Below are positions 16,119 through 24,720 of a DNA stretch of 36,105 bases, one piece after another (position 1 is the first letter of the stretch; each line of letters starts with the position of its first letter). The translations under genes and the position numbers were made by a program. The stretch comes from Herbaspirillum lusitanum P6-12 (lineage in GTDB: Bacteria; Pseudomonadota; Gammaproteobacteria; Burkholderiales; Burkholderiaceae_D). The notes under the pieces were generated by a model. It ran no database searches. It was not told where the DNA came from and saw only the letters and a program-made list of their open reading frames with translations. Location: assembly GCF_000256565.1 (NCBI RefSeq), contig NZ_AJHH01000030.1, positions 1-36,105 of the forward strand, read 5' to 3'.

Positions 16119-17534
16119 ATGGCAAATTTTTTCGATGAGATGTACTCCGATGGCACCGTTTCCGTCCGCAAGCATTACGATGAATTCGCGGCGTGGCTGT
16201 CTTCCCAAACCGCTGAGACGATCGTCCGGAAACGCGCAGAGTCCGATCTGATTTTTCGCCGCGTCGGCATCACCTTCGCGGTCTACGGCAACGATGCAGG
16301 CACGGAGCGGCTGATCCCCTTCGACATCATTCCGCGCATCATTCATGCCGCCGAATGGGCCAAGCTGGAAGCGGGCCTGGTGCAGCGCGTCAAAGCGCTC
16401 AACATGTTCATCCACGACATTTATCACGGCCAGAAAATCATCAAGGCCGGCGTCATTCCGGCCGAGCAGGTTCTGAAGAACGCGCAATACCGTCCCGAAA
16501 TGCAGGACGTCGACGTTGCCTCCGACATCTATGCCCACATCGCCGGCGTCGATATCGTACGCGCCGGCGAGGGTGAGTTTTATGTGCTGGAAGACAACCT
16601 GCGCGTGCCGTCCGGCGTGTCCTACATGCTGGAAAACCGCAAGATGATGATGCGGCTGTTCCCCGAACTGTTCACGCGCCACAAGATCGCGCCGGTCGAT
16701 CACTATCCCGACATGCTGCTCGACAATCTGCGTTCGGTCGCGCCGGTCGGCGTGGTCGATCCGACCGTGGTCGTGATGACGCCGGGCATGTACAACTCGG
16801 CGTATTTCGAACACGCTTTCCTGGCGCAGCAAATGGGCGTCGAACTGGTCGAGGGACAAGATTTGTTCGTCAAGGACGACACCGTCTACATGCGCACCAC
16901 GCGCGGACCGAAACGCGTCGACGTGATCTATCGCCGCATCGACGACGACTACCTCGATCCGCTGGCGTTCCGCGCCGATTCCTCGCTGGGCGTGCCGGGC
17001 CTGCTGTCGGCCTATCGCGCCGGCAAGGTCACGCTGACCAACGCCATCGGCACCGGCGTCGCCGACGACAAATCGATCTATCCGTACGTGCCGGACATGA
17101 TCAAGTTCTACCTGTCCGAGGAACCCATCCTCAACAACGTCCCGACCTACCAGTGCCGCAAGAAGGAAGACCTTTCCTACACGCTGGCCAATCTCGAAAA
17201 ACTGGTGGTCAAGGAAGTGCACGGCGCCGGCGGCTACGGCATGCTGGTCGGCCCGGCGTCGACCAGGCAGGAGATCGAGGATTTCCGCCAGCGCGTGATC
17301 GCCAAACCCGATGGCTACATCGCCCAGCCGACGCTGGCGCTGTCCGTCTGCCCGACCTATGTCGATGCCGGCATCGCGCCGCGCCATCTCGATCTGCGAC
17401 CCTTCGTGTTGTCCGGCAAGACCGTCTCGATGGTCAAGGGCGGCCTCACGCGCGTGGCGCTCAAGGAAGGCTCGCTGGTGGTGAATTCGTCGCAAGGCGG
17501 CGGCACCAAGGACACCTGGATTCTGGAGAAATAA
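16119..17534 (+). CDS. circularly permuted type 2 ATP-grasp protein
   Basis: A 471-residue stand-alone ATP-grasp ligase of the DUF404/DUF407 type. Conserved segments include RLIPFDIIPRIIHAAEW, RVKALNMFIHDIYHGQKI, DIVRAGEGEFYVLEDNLRVP, MTPGMYNSAYFEHAFLAQ, YRRIDDDYLDPLAFRADS, VKEVHGAGGYGMLVGP and GGLTRVALKEGSLVVNSSQG. The acidic EDN and DDDYLDP motifs are candidates for Mg-ATP binding. It should form an amide bond on an unknown substrate in the cytoplasm. It is followed 3 bp later by the alpha-E gene, and the pair is the split counterpart of the fused protein at 7092-9650. The start is preceded only by a weak ribosome site. Confidence 0.93.
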   Translation: MANFFDEMYSDGTVSVRKHYDEFAAWLSSQTAETIVRKRAESDLIFRRVGITFAVYGNDAGTERLIPFDIIPRIIHAAEWAKLEAGLVQRVKALNMFIHDIYHGQKIIKAGVIPAEQVLKNAQYRPEMQDVDVASDIYAHIAGVDIVRAGEGEFYVLEDNLRVPSGVSYMLENRKMMMRLFPELFTRHKIAPVDHYPDMLLDNLRSVAPVGVVDPTVVVMTPGMYNSAYFEHAFLAQQMGVELVEGQDLFVKDDTVYMRTTRGPKRVDVIYRRIDDDYLDPLAFRADSSLGVPGLLSAYRAGKVTLTNAIGTGVADDKSIYPYVPDMIKFYLSEEPILNNVPTYQCRKKEDLSYTLANLEKLVVKEVHGAGGYGMLVGPASTRQEIEDFRQRVIAKPDGYIAQPTLALSVCPTYVDAGIAPRHLDLRPFVLSGKTVSMVKGGLTRVALKEGSLVVNSSQGGGTKDTWILEK

Positions 17535-17537
17535 ATC

Positions 17538-18530
17538 ATGTTGAGCCGCACCGCTGACCACCTGTTCTGGATGGCGCGTTACACCGAACGCGCCGAAAAT
17601 ACCGCCCGCATGCTTGACGTGCACGTGCAGACCGCCCTGCTGCCGCAATCAACCGACGACGCCGAGCAAGGCTGGCGCGCGCTGCTCGGCATTTCCGAGC
17701 TGCAGTATGGCTATAACAAGAAATACGATGCGCTGACGCAAAAGGATGTCATCGACTTCATGGTGCGCGACCCCAGCAATTCGTCGTCGATCGCCTCTTG
17801 CCTCAAGCAGGCGCGCGAGAACGCCCGCGCAGTGCGCGGCGCGTTGACCACCGAAGCATGGGAAATCCAGAACGCCACCTGGATCAAGATGCAGGGCTAC
17901 CTGCAGACCAATGCGCTGGAACAGAATCCGAGCGACTTCTTTGAATGGGTCAAGCATCGCTCCCATCTGTCGCGCGGCGTCACCATCGGCACCATGCTCA
18001 AGGACGAAGCCTTTCACTTCATCCGCCTCGGCACCTTCCTCGAACGCGCCGACAACACCGCACGCATCATCGACGTCAAGTTCCACGGCGCCAAGGAAAC
18101 CGTCAAGCCGGGTCAAAGCCAGCAGCAAAGCCTGCTGAGCACGAACACCAAGGCTCAGGACAGTCAGATCGATTTTTATTACTGGGCCGCGATCCTGCGC
18201 TCGGTGTCGGGCTTCGAGATTTACCGCAAGGTCTATCGCGACGTCATCACGCCGGAACGCGTTGCCGAACTGCTGATCCTGCGCGCCGACATGCCGCGTT
18301 CGCTGGCCGCCTGCATGGACCACGTGCTGAGCAATCTGAAACACGTCCGCAACGATGTCTCGGCCGATACCGAACGCTTTGCCGGCAAACTGGACGCCGA
18401 TCTCAAGTTCAGCCGCATTGAAGAAGTCTTCGACGCCGGCCTGCACGATTACCTGACGGTGTTTCTGGAGCGCATCTTTGAGCTGGGCAATCGTATCAGC
18501 AAGGATTTTCTTGTTCCTTTGGCAGCGTAA
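17538..18530 (+). CDS. alpha-E domain protein
   Basis: A 330-residue all-helical protein starting LSRTADHLFWMARYTERAEN, the signature of the alpha-E (DUF403) family. Further motifs are VRDPSNSSSIASCLKQARENARAVR, GTMLKDEAFHFIRLGTFLERADNTARIID and the helical C-terminus RRS-type LILRADMPRSLAACMDH. The biochemical role is unknown; the family occurs almost only beside or fused to circularly permuted ATP-grasp ligases, so it is probably an adaptor or product-binding partner. It starts 3 bp after the ATP-grasp stop (one transcript). An intergenic hairpin and the Anbu gene follow. Confidence 0.93.
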   Translation: MLSRTADHLFWMARYTERAENTARMLDVHVQTALLPQSTDDAEQGWRALLGISELQYGYNKKYDALTQKDVIDFMVRDPSNSSSIASCLKQARENARAVRGALTTEAWEIQNATWIKMQGYLQTNALEQNPSDFFEWVKHRSHLSRGVTIGTMLKDEAFHFIRLGTFLERADNTARIIDVKFHGAKETVKPGQSQQQSLLSTNTKAQDSQIDFYYWAAILRSVSGFEIYRKVYRDVITPERVAELLILRADMPRSLAACMDHVLSNLKHVRNDVSADTERFAGKLDADLKFSRIEEVFDAGLHDYLTVFLERIFELGNRISKDFLVPLAA

Positions 18531-18615
18531 ATCGTAAAAAATTTATTAATTGCCAACCTGACGGTTAAGAATTGTCTGGAATTTGCCGATAATGTGTCAG
18601 GTCCACGACATTTGG

Positions 18616-18644
18616 GCCCCGCCCGCACTCAGTGCCGGCGGGGC
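18616..18644. terminator. GC-rich hairpin between the alpha-E and Anbu genes
   Basis: GCCCCGCC (18616-18623) pairs with GGCGGGGC (18637-18644) across a 13-nt loop. There is no T-tract after it on either strand, so it is a weak or attenuating terminator at best. It could also lower or separate expression of the Anbu gene 40 bp downstream. Confidence 0.35.
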
Positions 18645-18683
18645 TTCCTGTAAAATCCGGCTTTTACATTTTTAGCTCACATC

Positions 18684-19568
18684 ATGACTTATTGCGTCGC
18701 CATGCGCCTGGACGAAGGCCTGGTCTTTTTATCCGACTCGAGGACCAATGCGGGCGTCGATCATATCGGCACGTTCCGCAAGATGAACGTCTACGAGAAC
18801 CCGGGCGAACGTGTCATGGTGATGATGACGGCAGGCAATCTTTCCATTTCGCAATCGATCCGCCAGATCGTGTCCGAGAAGACCAACGCCGAAGGCCACA
18901 CCATCTGGACCGCGACCTCAATGTACGAAGCCGCAAAGATTCTCGGCGACGCCATCCGCACCGTGCACCAGCGCGATGCGGAAGAACTGGCCAAGTTCGG
19001 CATCGACTTCAATGTCAGCATCATCTTCGGCGGCCAGATCAAGGGCGAGCGCTGCCGCCTGTTCCAGATGTATTCGGCCGGTAACTTCATTGAATCGCAC
19101 GACGAGAATACCTATTTCCAGATCGGCGAAGCCAAGTACGGCAAACCGATCATCGACCGCGTCGTCACGCCGCAGACCTCGCTCGACGAGGCTGCCAAGT
19201 GTGCGCTGATCTCGATGGATTCGACGCTGAAGTCGAACATCTCGGTCGGCCTGCCGCTGGACCTGCTGGTCTACAACAGCAATGATCTGGCGGTGACGCG
19301 CTTCGTCACCATCGACGAGCACAACCAGTATTTCCAGATGATCCGCCGCAGCTGGGGCTCGCAATTGAAACGCGTGTTCGAGGCGATTGACGATCCGGTC
19401 TGGGACGCAGCCCCTGAAGCGACGCTCAACGTGTTGTCGTCATCCGTCGACCACAGCCAGCCGGTGCGCGTGCAACCGCCCGAAGCAGTGGCCCGCGATG
19501 TCCCGCCGGTCACCCGCCAGACGCTGGCCGGCGATGGCGAGGCGGATGCGGCGCAGCAACCGAACTGA
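18684..19568 (+). CDS. Anbu, proteasome-like (Ntn-hydrolase) peptidase
   Basis: A 294-residue protein of the Anbu (ancestral beta subunit) family. After Met removal Thr2 would be the N-terminal nucleophile (MTYCVAMRLDEGLVFLSDSR). Asp18 (LSDSRTNAG) and Lys33 (TFRKMNVY) match the Asp17/Lys33 catalytic pair of proteasome beta subunits. Further family sequence includes MMTAGNLSISQSIRQIV, FNVSIIFGGQIKGE and YFQIGEAKYGKPIIDRV. The C-terminal tail (about residues 245-294) is low complexity. Anbu subunits assemble into rings and are thought to process products linked to the neighbouring ATP-grasp/alpha-E/transglutaminase genes; the natural substrate is unknown. The start has no clear ribosome site and lies about 150 bp after the alpha-E gene. 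Confidence 0.93.
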   Translation: MTYCVAMRLDEGLVFLSDSRTNAGVDHIGTFRKMNVYENPGERVMVMMTAGNLSISQSIRQIVSEKTNAEGHTIWTATSMYEAAKILGDAIRTVHQRDAEELAKFGIDFNVSIIFGGQIKGERCRLFQMYSAGNFIESHDENTYFQIGEAKYGKPIIDRVVTPQTSLDEAAKCALISMDSTLKSNISVGLPLDLLVYNSNDLAVTRFVTIDEHNQYFQMIRRSWGSQLKRVFEAIDDPVWDAAPEATLNVLSSSVDHSQPVRVQPPEAVARDVPPVTRQTLAGDGEADAAQQPN

Positions 19569-19591
19569 TCGCGCGTCCGGATCGGCCAAAC

Positions 19592-19623
19592 AAAAACGGC
19601 TGCAATTGCTTGCAGCCGTTTTT
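19592..19623. terminator. bidirectional intrinsic terminator between Anbu and purM
   Basis: A 13-bp perfect stem, AAAAACGGCTGCA (19592-19604) with TGCAGCCGTTTTT (19611-19623), closes a 6-nt loop and ends in a run of T on the plus strand and, read in reverse, on the minus strand. It sits between the converging Anbu (stop 19568) and purM (stop 19663) genes and serves both. Confidence 0.93.
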
Positions 19624-19662
19624 TATTGCCCGGCGTCAACCGGGCGGCAATATTTGCGAGAC

Positions 19663-20706
19663 TTACTCGACGATCGTCTGCGCTTCGCCTTCGGCGCGGG
19701 CGCGGATTTCACCGATGCGGAACACGGTCTCGCCGGCTGCCTTCAGTTGCGCTTCGGCGGCGGCGGCGTTTTCTTTCGACACGATCACGGTCATGCCGAT
19801 GCCGCAGTTGAAGACACGGTGCATTTCGGCGTCAGCCACGCCGCCGTGCTGCTGCAGCCAGGTGAACAGCGGCGGCATGGTCCAGGCTTTGCTGTCCAGC
19901 ACGGCAGTCAGGTTGTCCTGCAGGACGCGCGGGATGTTTTCAACCAGGCCGCCGCCGGTGATGTGGACCATGCCCTTGACTTCCATCGACTCCATCAAGG
20001 CCAGCAGCGGCTTGACGTAGATGCGGGTCGGTTCGAGCAGCACGTCGGCCAGCTTGCGGCCGTGGAAATCGGCGTTCAGGTCAGGCTTGGCGACTTCCAG
20101 GATCTTGCGCACCAGCGAATAACCGTTGGAATGCGCGCCCGACGAGGCCAGGCCCAGCACGACGTCGCCCGGGATGATCTTGGTGCCGTCGATCAGTTTG
20201 GACTTTTCAACCGCGCCGACGGCGAAGCCGGCCAGGTCGTATTCGCCATCCGGATACATGCTCGGCATTTCAGCGGTTTCGCCGCCGATCAGCGCACAGC
20301 CGGCTTGTTCGCAACCCTTGGCGATGCCTTTGATGACATCGGTGGCGCTGGCCACGTCAAGCTTGCCGCAGGCAAAGTAATCCAGGAAGAACAGCGGCTC
20401 GGCGCCTTGCACCAAGATGTCGTTGACGCTCATTGCAACCAGGTCGATGCCGACGGTGTCATGTTTGTTCAGGAGGAAAGCCAGTTTCAGCTTGGTGCCG
20501 ACGCCATCGGTGCCGGACACCAGCACGGGCTCCTTGAATTTCTTGCTGATTTCAAACAACGCGCCGAAACCGCCGATGCCGCCCAGCACGCCTTCGCGGG
20601 TCGTACGCTTGGCAAACGGCTTGATAGCCTCGACTAAAGCGTCGCCCGCATCGATGTCGACGCCCGCGTCGCGGTAGGAGAGGGAAACATTGGATGATGA
20701 AGTCAT
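19663..20706 (-). CDS. purM: phosphoribosylformylglycinamidine cyclo-ligase
   Basis: A 347-residue AIR synthetase, fifth step of purine biosynthesis (ATP-dependent ring closure of FGAM to AIR), cytoplasmic. Family motifs are clear: [99 protein letters not shown] and [13 protein letters not shown]. The ATG at 20706 ([15 protein letters not shown]) is preferred over extensions further upstream because the family normally starts at this point. It diverges from the permease gene at 20821 with a 114-bp shared promoter region. Confidence 0.97.
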   Translation of the reverse strand: MTSSSNVSLSYRDAGVDIDAGDALVEAIKPFAKRTTREGVLGGIGGFGALFEISKKFKEPVLVSGTDGVGTKLKLAFLLNKHDTVGIDLVAMSVNDILVQGAEPLFFLDYFACGKLDVASATDVIKGIAKGCEQAGCALIGGETAEMPSMYPDGEYDLAGFAVGAVEKSKLIDGTKIIPGDVVLGLASSGAHSNGYSLVRKILEVAKPDLNADFHGRKLADVLLEPTRIYVKPLLALMESMEVKGMVHITGGGLVENIPRVLQDNLTAVLDSKAWTMPPLFTWLQQHGGVADAEMHRVFNCGIGMTVIVSKENAAAAEAQLKAAGETVFRIGEIRARAEGEAQTIVE

Positions 20707-20820
20707 GATGATATTGGCACTGGAGGCGGTAAAATAGAGGAGTATCTGCGGCAACAAGACCGCTGAAACCTGAAGTAAACCGTGATTTTAACAAACCGAT
20801 TCATCTAAAGCCCTATTTCC

Positions 20821-21909
20821 ATGCCTTTTTCTTTAACGGATGAGCAAAAACAAAGCTTGTTGTGGCTCACCTTAGGGCTCTTGTTGGTAGGCCTCCTGAT
20901 CTTGCTGGGGCCGATGCTGACCCCGTTCGTGACCGCCGCCATCCTGGCCTACGCCCTCAATCCGGGCGTCGACTGGCTGGCGCGCCGCCGCATCGGGCCC
21001 TTCCTGCTGCCGCGCGTGCTGGCGGTGCTGATTGTCGTCCTGCTGCTGCTGCTGGCCGGGCTGGCGCTGGTCCTGGTCGTCGTGCCGGTGCTGGTGAAGG
21101 AAATCCCGCTGCTGCAGCAACAGATTCCGAACTTCCTCGACAAGCTCAACGCCAAGGTGGCGCCGCGCCTGAGCGAATTCGGCATCCACGTGCGCCTCGA
21201 CATCACCGGCATCAAGCGGATCCTGACCCAGCAACTGGCCACCAGCGGCGATGAAATCTGGGCCTCGGTGCTGGCCTCGGCCAAAATCGGCGGCACCGCG
21301 CTGCTGACCTGGGCGGCCAACCTGCTGTTCATTCCGATGGTGCTGTTCTATCTGTTGCAAGACTGGCATCCCTTCATCAAGCGCCTGCGCGGCATGATCC
21401 CGCGCCGCTGGGTCGGCAAGATCAGCGCCATGACCGAGGAAGTCGATGACCTGCTGGCGCAATACCTGCGCGGCCAATTGCTGGTCATGTTGATCTTGGC
21501 GACCTATTATTCAGTTGCGCTGGCGATTGCCGGTTTCGACATCGCCTTGCCGGTCGGCATCCTGACCGGCCTGCTGGTGTTCATCCCGTACGTCGGCTTC
21601 GGCCTCGGCCTGGTGCTGGCGCTGATCGCCGCCGTATTGCAATTCACCGGCCTGTACGGCCTGGTCGCCGTGGCCATCATCTACGGCATCGGCCAAGTGC
21701 TGGAAAGCTTCATCCTGACGCCGCAACTGGTGGGCGAGCGCATCGGTCTGCATCCGCTGATGGTGATCTTCGCGCTGCTGGCGTTCGGTCAGTTGTTCGG
21801 TTTTGTCGGCGTGCTGCTGGCCCTGCCCGCCTCGGCGATCATGTCGGTGGTGGTGCGCCACCTGCGCCAGCATTACCTGAGCAGCAGTTTCTACAATAGC
21901 GAGACATGA
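20821..21909 (+). CDS. AI-2E family (PerM/YdiK-like) permease
   Basis: A 362-residue membrane protein with about eight hydrophobic segments. An N-terminal pair (LLWLTLGLLLVGLLILLGPML) is followed by the LNPGVDWLARRRI loop. A cytoplasmic or periplasmic amphipathic region (about 90-155) precedes the C-terminal helix cluster with LFIPMVLFYLLQDWHPFIKRL, YLRGQLLVMLILATYYSVAL, PVGILTGLLVFIPYVGFGLG and the LHPLMVIFALLAFGQLFGFVGVLLALP signature. Members are proposed exporters (AI-2, sodium/proton antiport); the substrate cannot be told from sequence. In this lineage it commonly precedes hda. Its stop overlaps the hda start as ATGA. Confidence 0.92.
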   Translation: MPFSLTDEQKQSLLWLTLGLLLVGLLILLGPMLTPFVTAAILAYALNPGVDWLARRRIGPFLLPRVLAVLIVVLLLLLAGLALVLVVVPVLVKEIPLLQQQIPNFLDKLNAKVAPRLSEFGIHVRLDITGIKRILTQQLATSGDEIWASVLASAKIGGTALLTWAANLLFIPMVLFYLLQDWHPFIKRLRGMIPRRWVGKISAMTEEVDDLLAQYLRGQLLVMLILATYYSVALAIAGFDIALPVGILTGLLVFIPYVGFGLGLVLALIAAVLQFTGLYGLVAVAIIYGIGQVLESFILTPQLVGERIGLHPLMVIFALLAFGQLFGFVGVLLALPASAIMSVVVRHLRQHYLSSSFYNSET

Positions 21910-22625
21910 GACAACTTCTGCTCGATCTGAGCGCGCAGCAGCCGCCGACTTTCGATACGTTTGTGACAGGCCAGAATGCAGAATTGCTGCAACGCCTGCA
22001 AGACATCGCCGCGGGGCAGGCGCAACCGACCTTGAATGACCGCTTCATCTATCTGTGGGGTGAAACCGGCGCGGGTAAAACGCATTTATTGCATTCCGTG
22101 CTGCATTCTCTGGCGCCCGCCGGCGCGCAGGGAGGCGCAATCGGCTCCCGCCTGATTCCCGCCGACGCCGACGACAGCGCTTTCGACTACGACCCCGCCA
22201 TCCAATGCTACCTGCTCGACGATTGCGAGCAACTGCCGCCGGCATCGCAAATTGCCGCCTTCGCCCTGTTCAACCAGATCCGCGAACTGGGCGGCTACCT
22301 GGTCAGCGCAGGCGCACAGCCGCCGGCGCAGCTGGAGGTGCGCGAAGACTTGCGCACGCGCCTCGGCTGGGGCCTGATCTATCAATTGCACGGTCTCACC
22401 GACGACGAGAAGATCGCCGCGCTGACGCAATCGGCGCAGGCGCGCGGCATGACCATATCGCCCGGCATCCTGTCTTACCTGCTCACCCATTACCGGCGCG
22501 ACATGCCTTCGCTGTCGCGCATGCTCGACGCGCTCGACCGCTATTCGCTGGAAACCAAGCGCCCCATTACCCTGCCGCTGCTACGCGACCTTCTTCAACA
22601 GGAAGCTGAAAACGAAACGCCATGA
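21906..22625 (+). CDS. hda: DnaA regulatory inactivator Hda
   Basis: A 239-residue DnaA-like AAA+ protein without a DNA-binding domain. It contains the N-terminal clamp-binding region (MRQLLLDLSAQQPPTFDTFV, with QLLLDL matching the beta-clamp motif), Walker A (WGETGAGKTHLLHSV), a Walker B-like segment (CYLLDDCEQLP) and sensor-type motifs (RLGWGLIYQLHGLTDDEK). Hda, bound to the sliding clamp, stimulates ATP hydrolysis by DnaA to prevent over-initiation. It overlaps the previous and next genes by ATGA, which fixes the start and supports translational coupling in a housekeeping operon. Confidence 0.94.
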   Translation: MRQLLLDLSAQQPPTFDTFVTGQNAELLQRLQDIAAGQAQPTLNDRFIYLWGETGAGKTHLLHSVLHSLAPAGAQGGAIGSRLIPADADDSAFDYDPAIQCYLLDDCEQLPPASQIAAFALFNQIRELGGYLVSAGAQPPAQLEVREDLRTRLGWGLIYQLHGLTDDEKIAALTQSAQARGMTISPGILSYLLTHYRRDMPSLSRMLDALDRYSLETKRPITLPLLRDLLQQEAENETP

Positions 22626-23302
22626 ATCTCGCCTTATTTGACCTCGACCATACGCTGATCCCGATCGACTCCGACCATGAGTGGGGCGAGTTCCTGGCGC
22701 GTACCGGCGCCATCGACGCGGCCGCTTTCCGCAAGGCCAACGACGAATGGTTTGCGCACTACCAGGCCGGCACGCTGGACCCGGTGAAATATCTCGAATT
22801 CGCCTTCGGCACGCTGTCGAAATTCCCGCGCACCCAGCTGGACGCCTGGCATGTTCAATTCATGGACGAAGTCATCAAGCCGGCCATGGTCCCCGCCGCC
22901 CTCGCGCTGGTGCAAAAACATCTCGACGCCGGCGACCTGGTGGCCATCATCACCGCCACCAACAGCTTCGTCACCGAACCGATCGCCAAACTGTTCAAGG
23001 TGCATCACCTGATCGCCGCGCTGCCGGAGTTCGACGGGGAAGGCAACATCACCGGCCGCCTGGTCGGCACGCCGACCTTCGGTCCCGGCAAGATCGTGCA
23101 TACCCAGGCCTGGCTGCAGGGGCAAGGCAAGAGCATCGCCGATTTCCAGCAAAGCCATTTCTACAGCGATTCACAAAACGACATCCCGCTGCTGGCAGCC
23201 GTCACCCACCCGGTCGCCACCAATCCGAACGACAAGCTCAGGGCGCATGCGATTGCCCAAGGCTGGCCCATCCTGAATCTCTTCGACGCCCACGCGCAAT
23301 GA
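22622..23302 (+). CDS. HAD-IB family phosphatase (SerB-like)
   Basis: A 226-residue HAD hydrolase. Motif I is LFDLDHTLIPID (nucleophile Asp7, general acid Asp9). Motif II is the Thr in AIITATNSF. Motif IV is HFYSDSQNDIPLL with its Asp pair. This is the subfamily IB fold seen in phosphoserine phosphatases and related enzymes; the small helical cap (about 20-110) resembles the stand-alone HAD-IB proteins found next to pcnB in betaproteobacteria. The substrate is not predictable. It starts at the hda stop (ATGA) and ends at the pcnB start (ATGA). Confidence 0.92.
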   Translation: MNLALFDLDHTLIPIDSDHEWGEFLARTGAIDAAAFRKANDEWFAHYQAGTLDPVKYLEFAFGTLSKFPRTQLDAWHVQFMDEVIKPAMVPAALALVQKHLDAGDLVAIITATNSFVTEPIAKLFKVHHLIAALPEFDGEGNITGRLVGTPTFGPGKIVHTQAWLQGQGKSIADFQQSHFYSDSQNDIPLLAAVTHPVATNPNDKLRAHAIAQGWPILNLFDAHAQ

Positions 23303-24711
23303 TCAAAAAATTCATCCGCTCCTTCCTGGGCAAGAAAAAAGAGCTCGACACCACCGAGCCTACCGTACTGAGCCAGAAGCAGCACGGCATCGATCTGCAG
23401 CTGGTCTCGCCGAACGCGATCCGCGTCACGCAGACCTTGCAGCAAGCCGGCTTCAAGGCCTTCATCGTCGGCGGCGCGGTGCGCGATCTGCTGCTGTCGG
23501 TCAAGCCCAAGGATTTCGACGTCGCCACCAACGCCACCCCCGAAGAGATCAAGCAATTGTTCCGGCGCGCCTTCATCATCGGCCGCCGTTTCCAGATCGT
23601 GCACGTGATGTTCGGCCAGGAGCTGATCGAGGTCACCACCTTCCGCGGCAGCTCGGCCGACGCTGCGCCCAAGGATGAACACGGTCGCGTGCTGCGCGAC
23701 AACACCTTCGGCGAACAACATGAAGACGCCGTGCGCCGCGACTTCACCATCAACGCCATGTATTACGATCCGGCCGCGCAAACGGTGCTTGATTACCATG
23801 GCGGCATTGCCGACATCCGCGCCAAGACCTTGCGCATCATCGGCGTGCCGGAAGCACGTTACCGCGAAGATCCGGTGCGCATGCTGCGCGTGGTGCGCTT
23901 CGCCGCCAAGCTCAAGTTCAGCATCGACGCCGCCACCAGCGCGCCGATTCCGGTCATGGCGCCGCTCATCAACAACGTGCCGGCCGCGCGCGTATTCGAT
24001 GAAATGCTCAAGCTGCTCATGAGCGGCCACGCGCTGGCCTGCCTGCAACAGCTGCGCAAGGAAGGCCTGCATCACGGCTTGTTGCCGCTGCTCGACGTGG
24101 TGCTGGAACAGCCGCTCGGCGAAAAATTCGTCACGCTGGCGCTGGCCAATACCGACGCCCGCATCAAACAGGGCAAGCCGGTCTCGCCGGGCTTCCTGTT
24201 CGCCTCGTTGCTGTGGCATCAGGTGCTGGAAAAATGGCGCGCCTACCAGGCCTCCGGCGAATACCCGATCCCGGCCCTGCATCTGGCCGCCGACGACGTG
24301 CTCAATGCACAAACGGAAAAGCTCGCCCTGCAGCGCAAGATCGCTTCCGACATGCGCGACATCTGGGCCATGCAACCGCGCTTCGAACGCCGCACCGGCA
24401 AGGCTCCCTATAAATTGCTGGAACATCTGCGCCTGCGCGCCGGCTACGACTTCCTGCTGCTGCGTTGCGCCTCCGGCGAAATCGATGCCGAACTGGGCGA
24501 CTGGTGGACCGACTTCATGGAAGCCGACAGCTCCGGACGCGAATCGCTGCTGGCGCGCAAGCCGACTGTGAGCAGCGCTGCCGGCGCAGGCTCGTCAGGC
24601 CCTGCAGGTGCAAGTACGGGCCCCGCCCCGGGGGCCCCCGGCGCGCCGCAATCGCAGCAAGAGCGGCGGTGGCGAAGGCGGCGAAGGCGGAGGCAAGTCG
24701 TCCTCCTCTGA
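23299..24711 (+). CDS. pcnB: poly(A) polymerase I, possible C-terminal frameshift
   Basis: A 470-residue nucleotidyltransferase that adds poly(A) tails to RNA for decay. The class II polymerase head is clear: FIVGGAVRDLLLSVKPKDFDVATNATPEE, FRRAFIIGRRFQIVHV and RRDFTINAMYYDP. The RNA-binding region follows (YREDPVRMLRVVRFAAKL). The ATG at 23299 overlaps the HAD stop. The last 15-20 codons are odd: the frame ends in rare Arg codons (AGG, CGA) and RQVVLL. The +1 frame from about 24640 uses codons typical of the neighbours, gives a basic then Gly/Ser tail (RSKSGGGEGGEGGGKSSSSD), and stops at 24722-24724, overlapping folK as ATGA like the other genes of this operon. A one-base error or mutation near the GC palindrome at 24628-24641 is likely. 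Confidence 0.93.
   Translation: MIKKFIRSFLGKKKELDTTEPTVLSQKQHGIDLQLVSPNAIRVTQTLQQAGFKAFIVGGAVRDLLLSVKPKDFDVATNATPEEIKQLFRRAFIIGRRFQIVHVMFGQELIEVTTFRGSSADAAPKDEHGRVLRDNTFGEQHEDAVRRDFTINAMYYDPAAQTVLDYHGGIADIRAKTLRIIGVPEARYREDPVRMLRVVRFAAKLKFSIDAATSAPIPVMAPLINNVPAARVFDEMLKLLMSGHALACLQQLRKEGLHHGLLPLLDVVLEQPLGEKFVTLALANTDARIKQGKPVSPGFLFASLLWHQVLEKWRAYQASGEYPIPALHLAADDVLNAQTEKLALQRKIASDMRDIWAMQPRFERRTGKAPYKLLEHLRLRAGYDFLLLRCASGEIDAELGDWWTDFMEADSSGRESLLARKPTVSSAAGAGSSGPAGASTGPAPGAPGAPQSQQERRWRRRRRRRQVVLL
24628..24641. repeat. 14-bp perfect GC palindrome in the 3' end of pcnB
   Basis: CCGGGGGCCCCCGG is fully self-complementary and contains runs of five G and five C. It is the most likely site of the one-base shift suspected in the pcnB tail. 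A regulatory role is not suggested by anything else nearby. Confidence 0.8.
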
Positions 24712-24720
24712 CGGCGACGC

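Noticed and set aside
16077-17648. 523-codon open frame on the minus strand
   Set aside because: Antisense to the ATP-grasp gene, with His/Asp/Val-rich shadow composition and no domain.
23161-24426. 421-codon open frame on the minus strand
   Set aside because: Antisense to pcnB, which has clear nucleotidyltransferase motifs.
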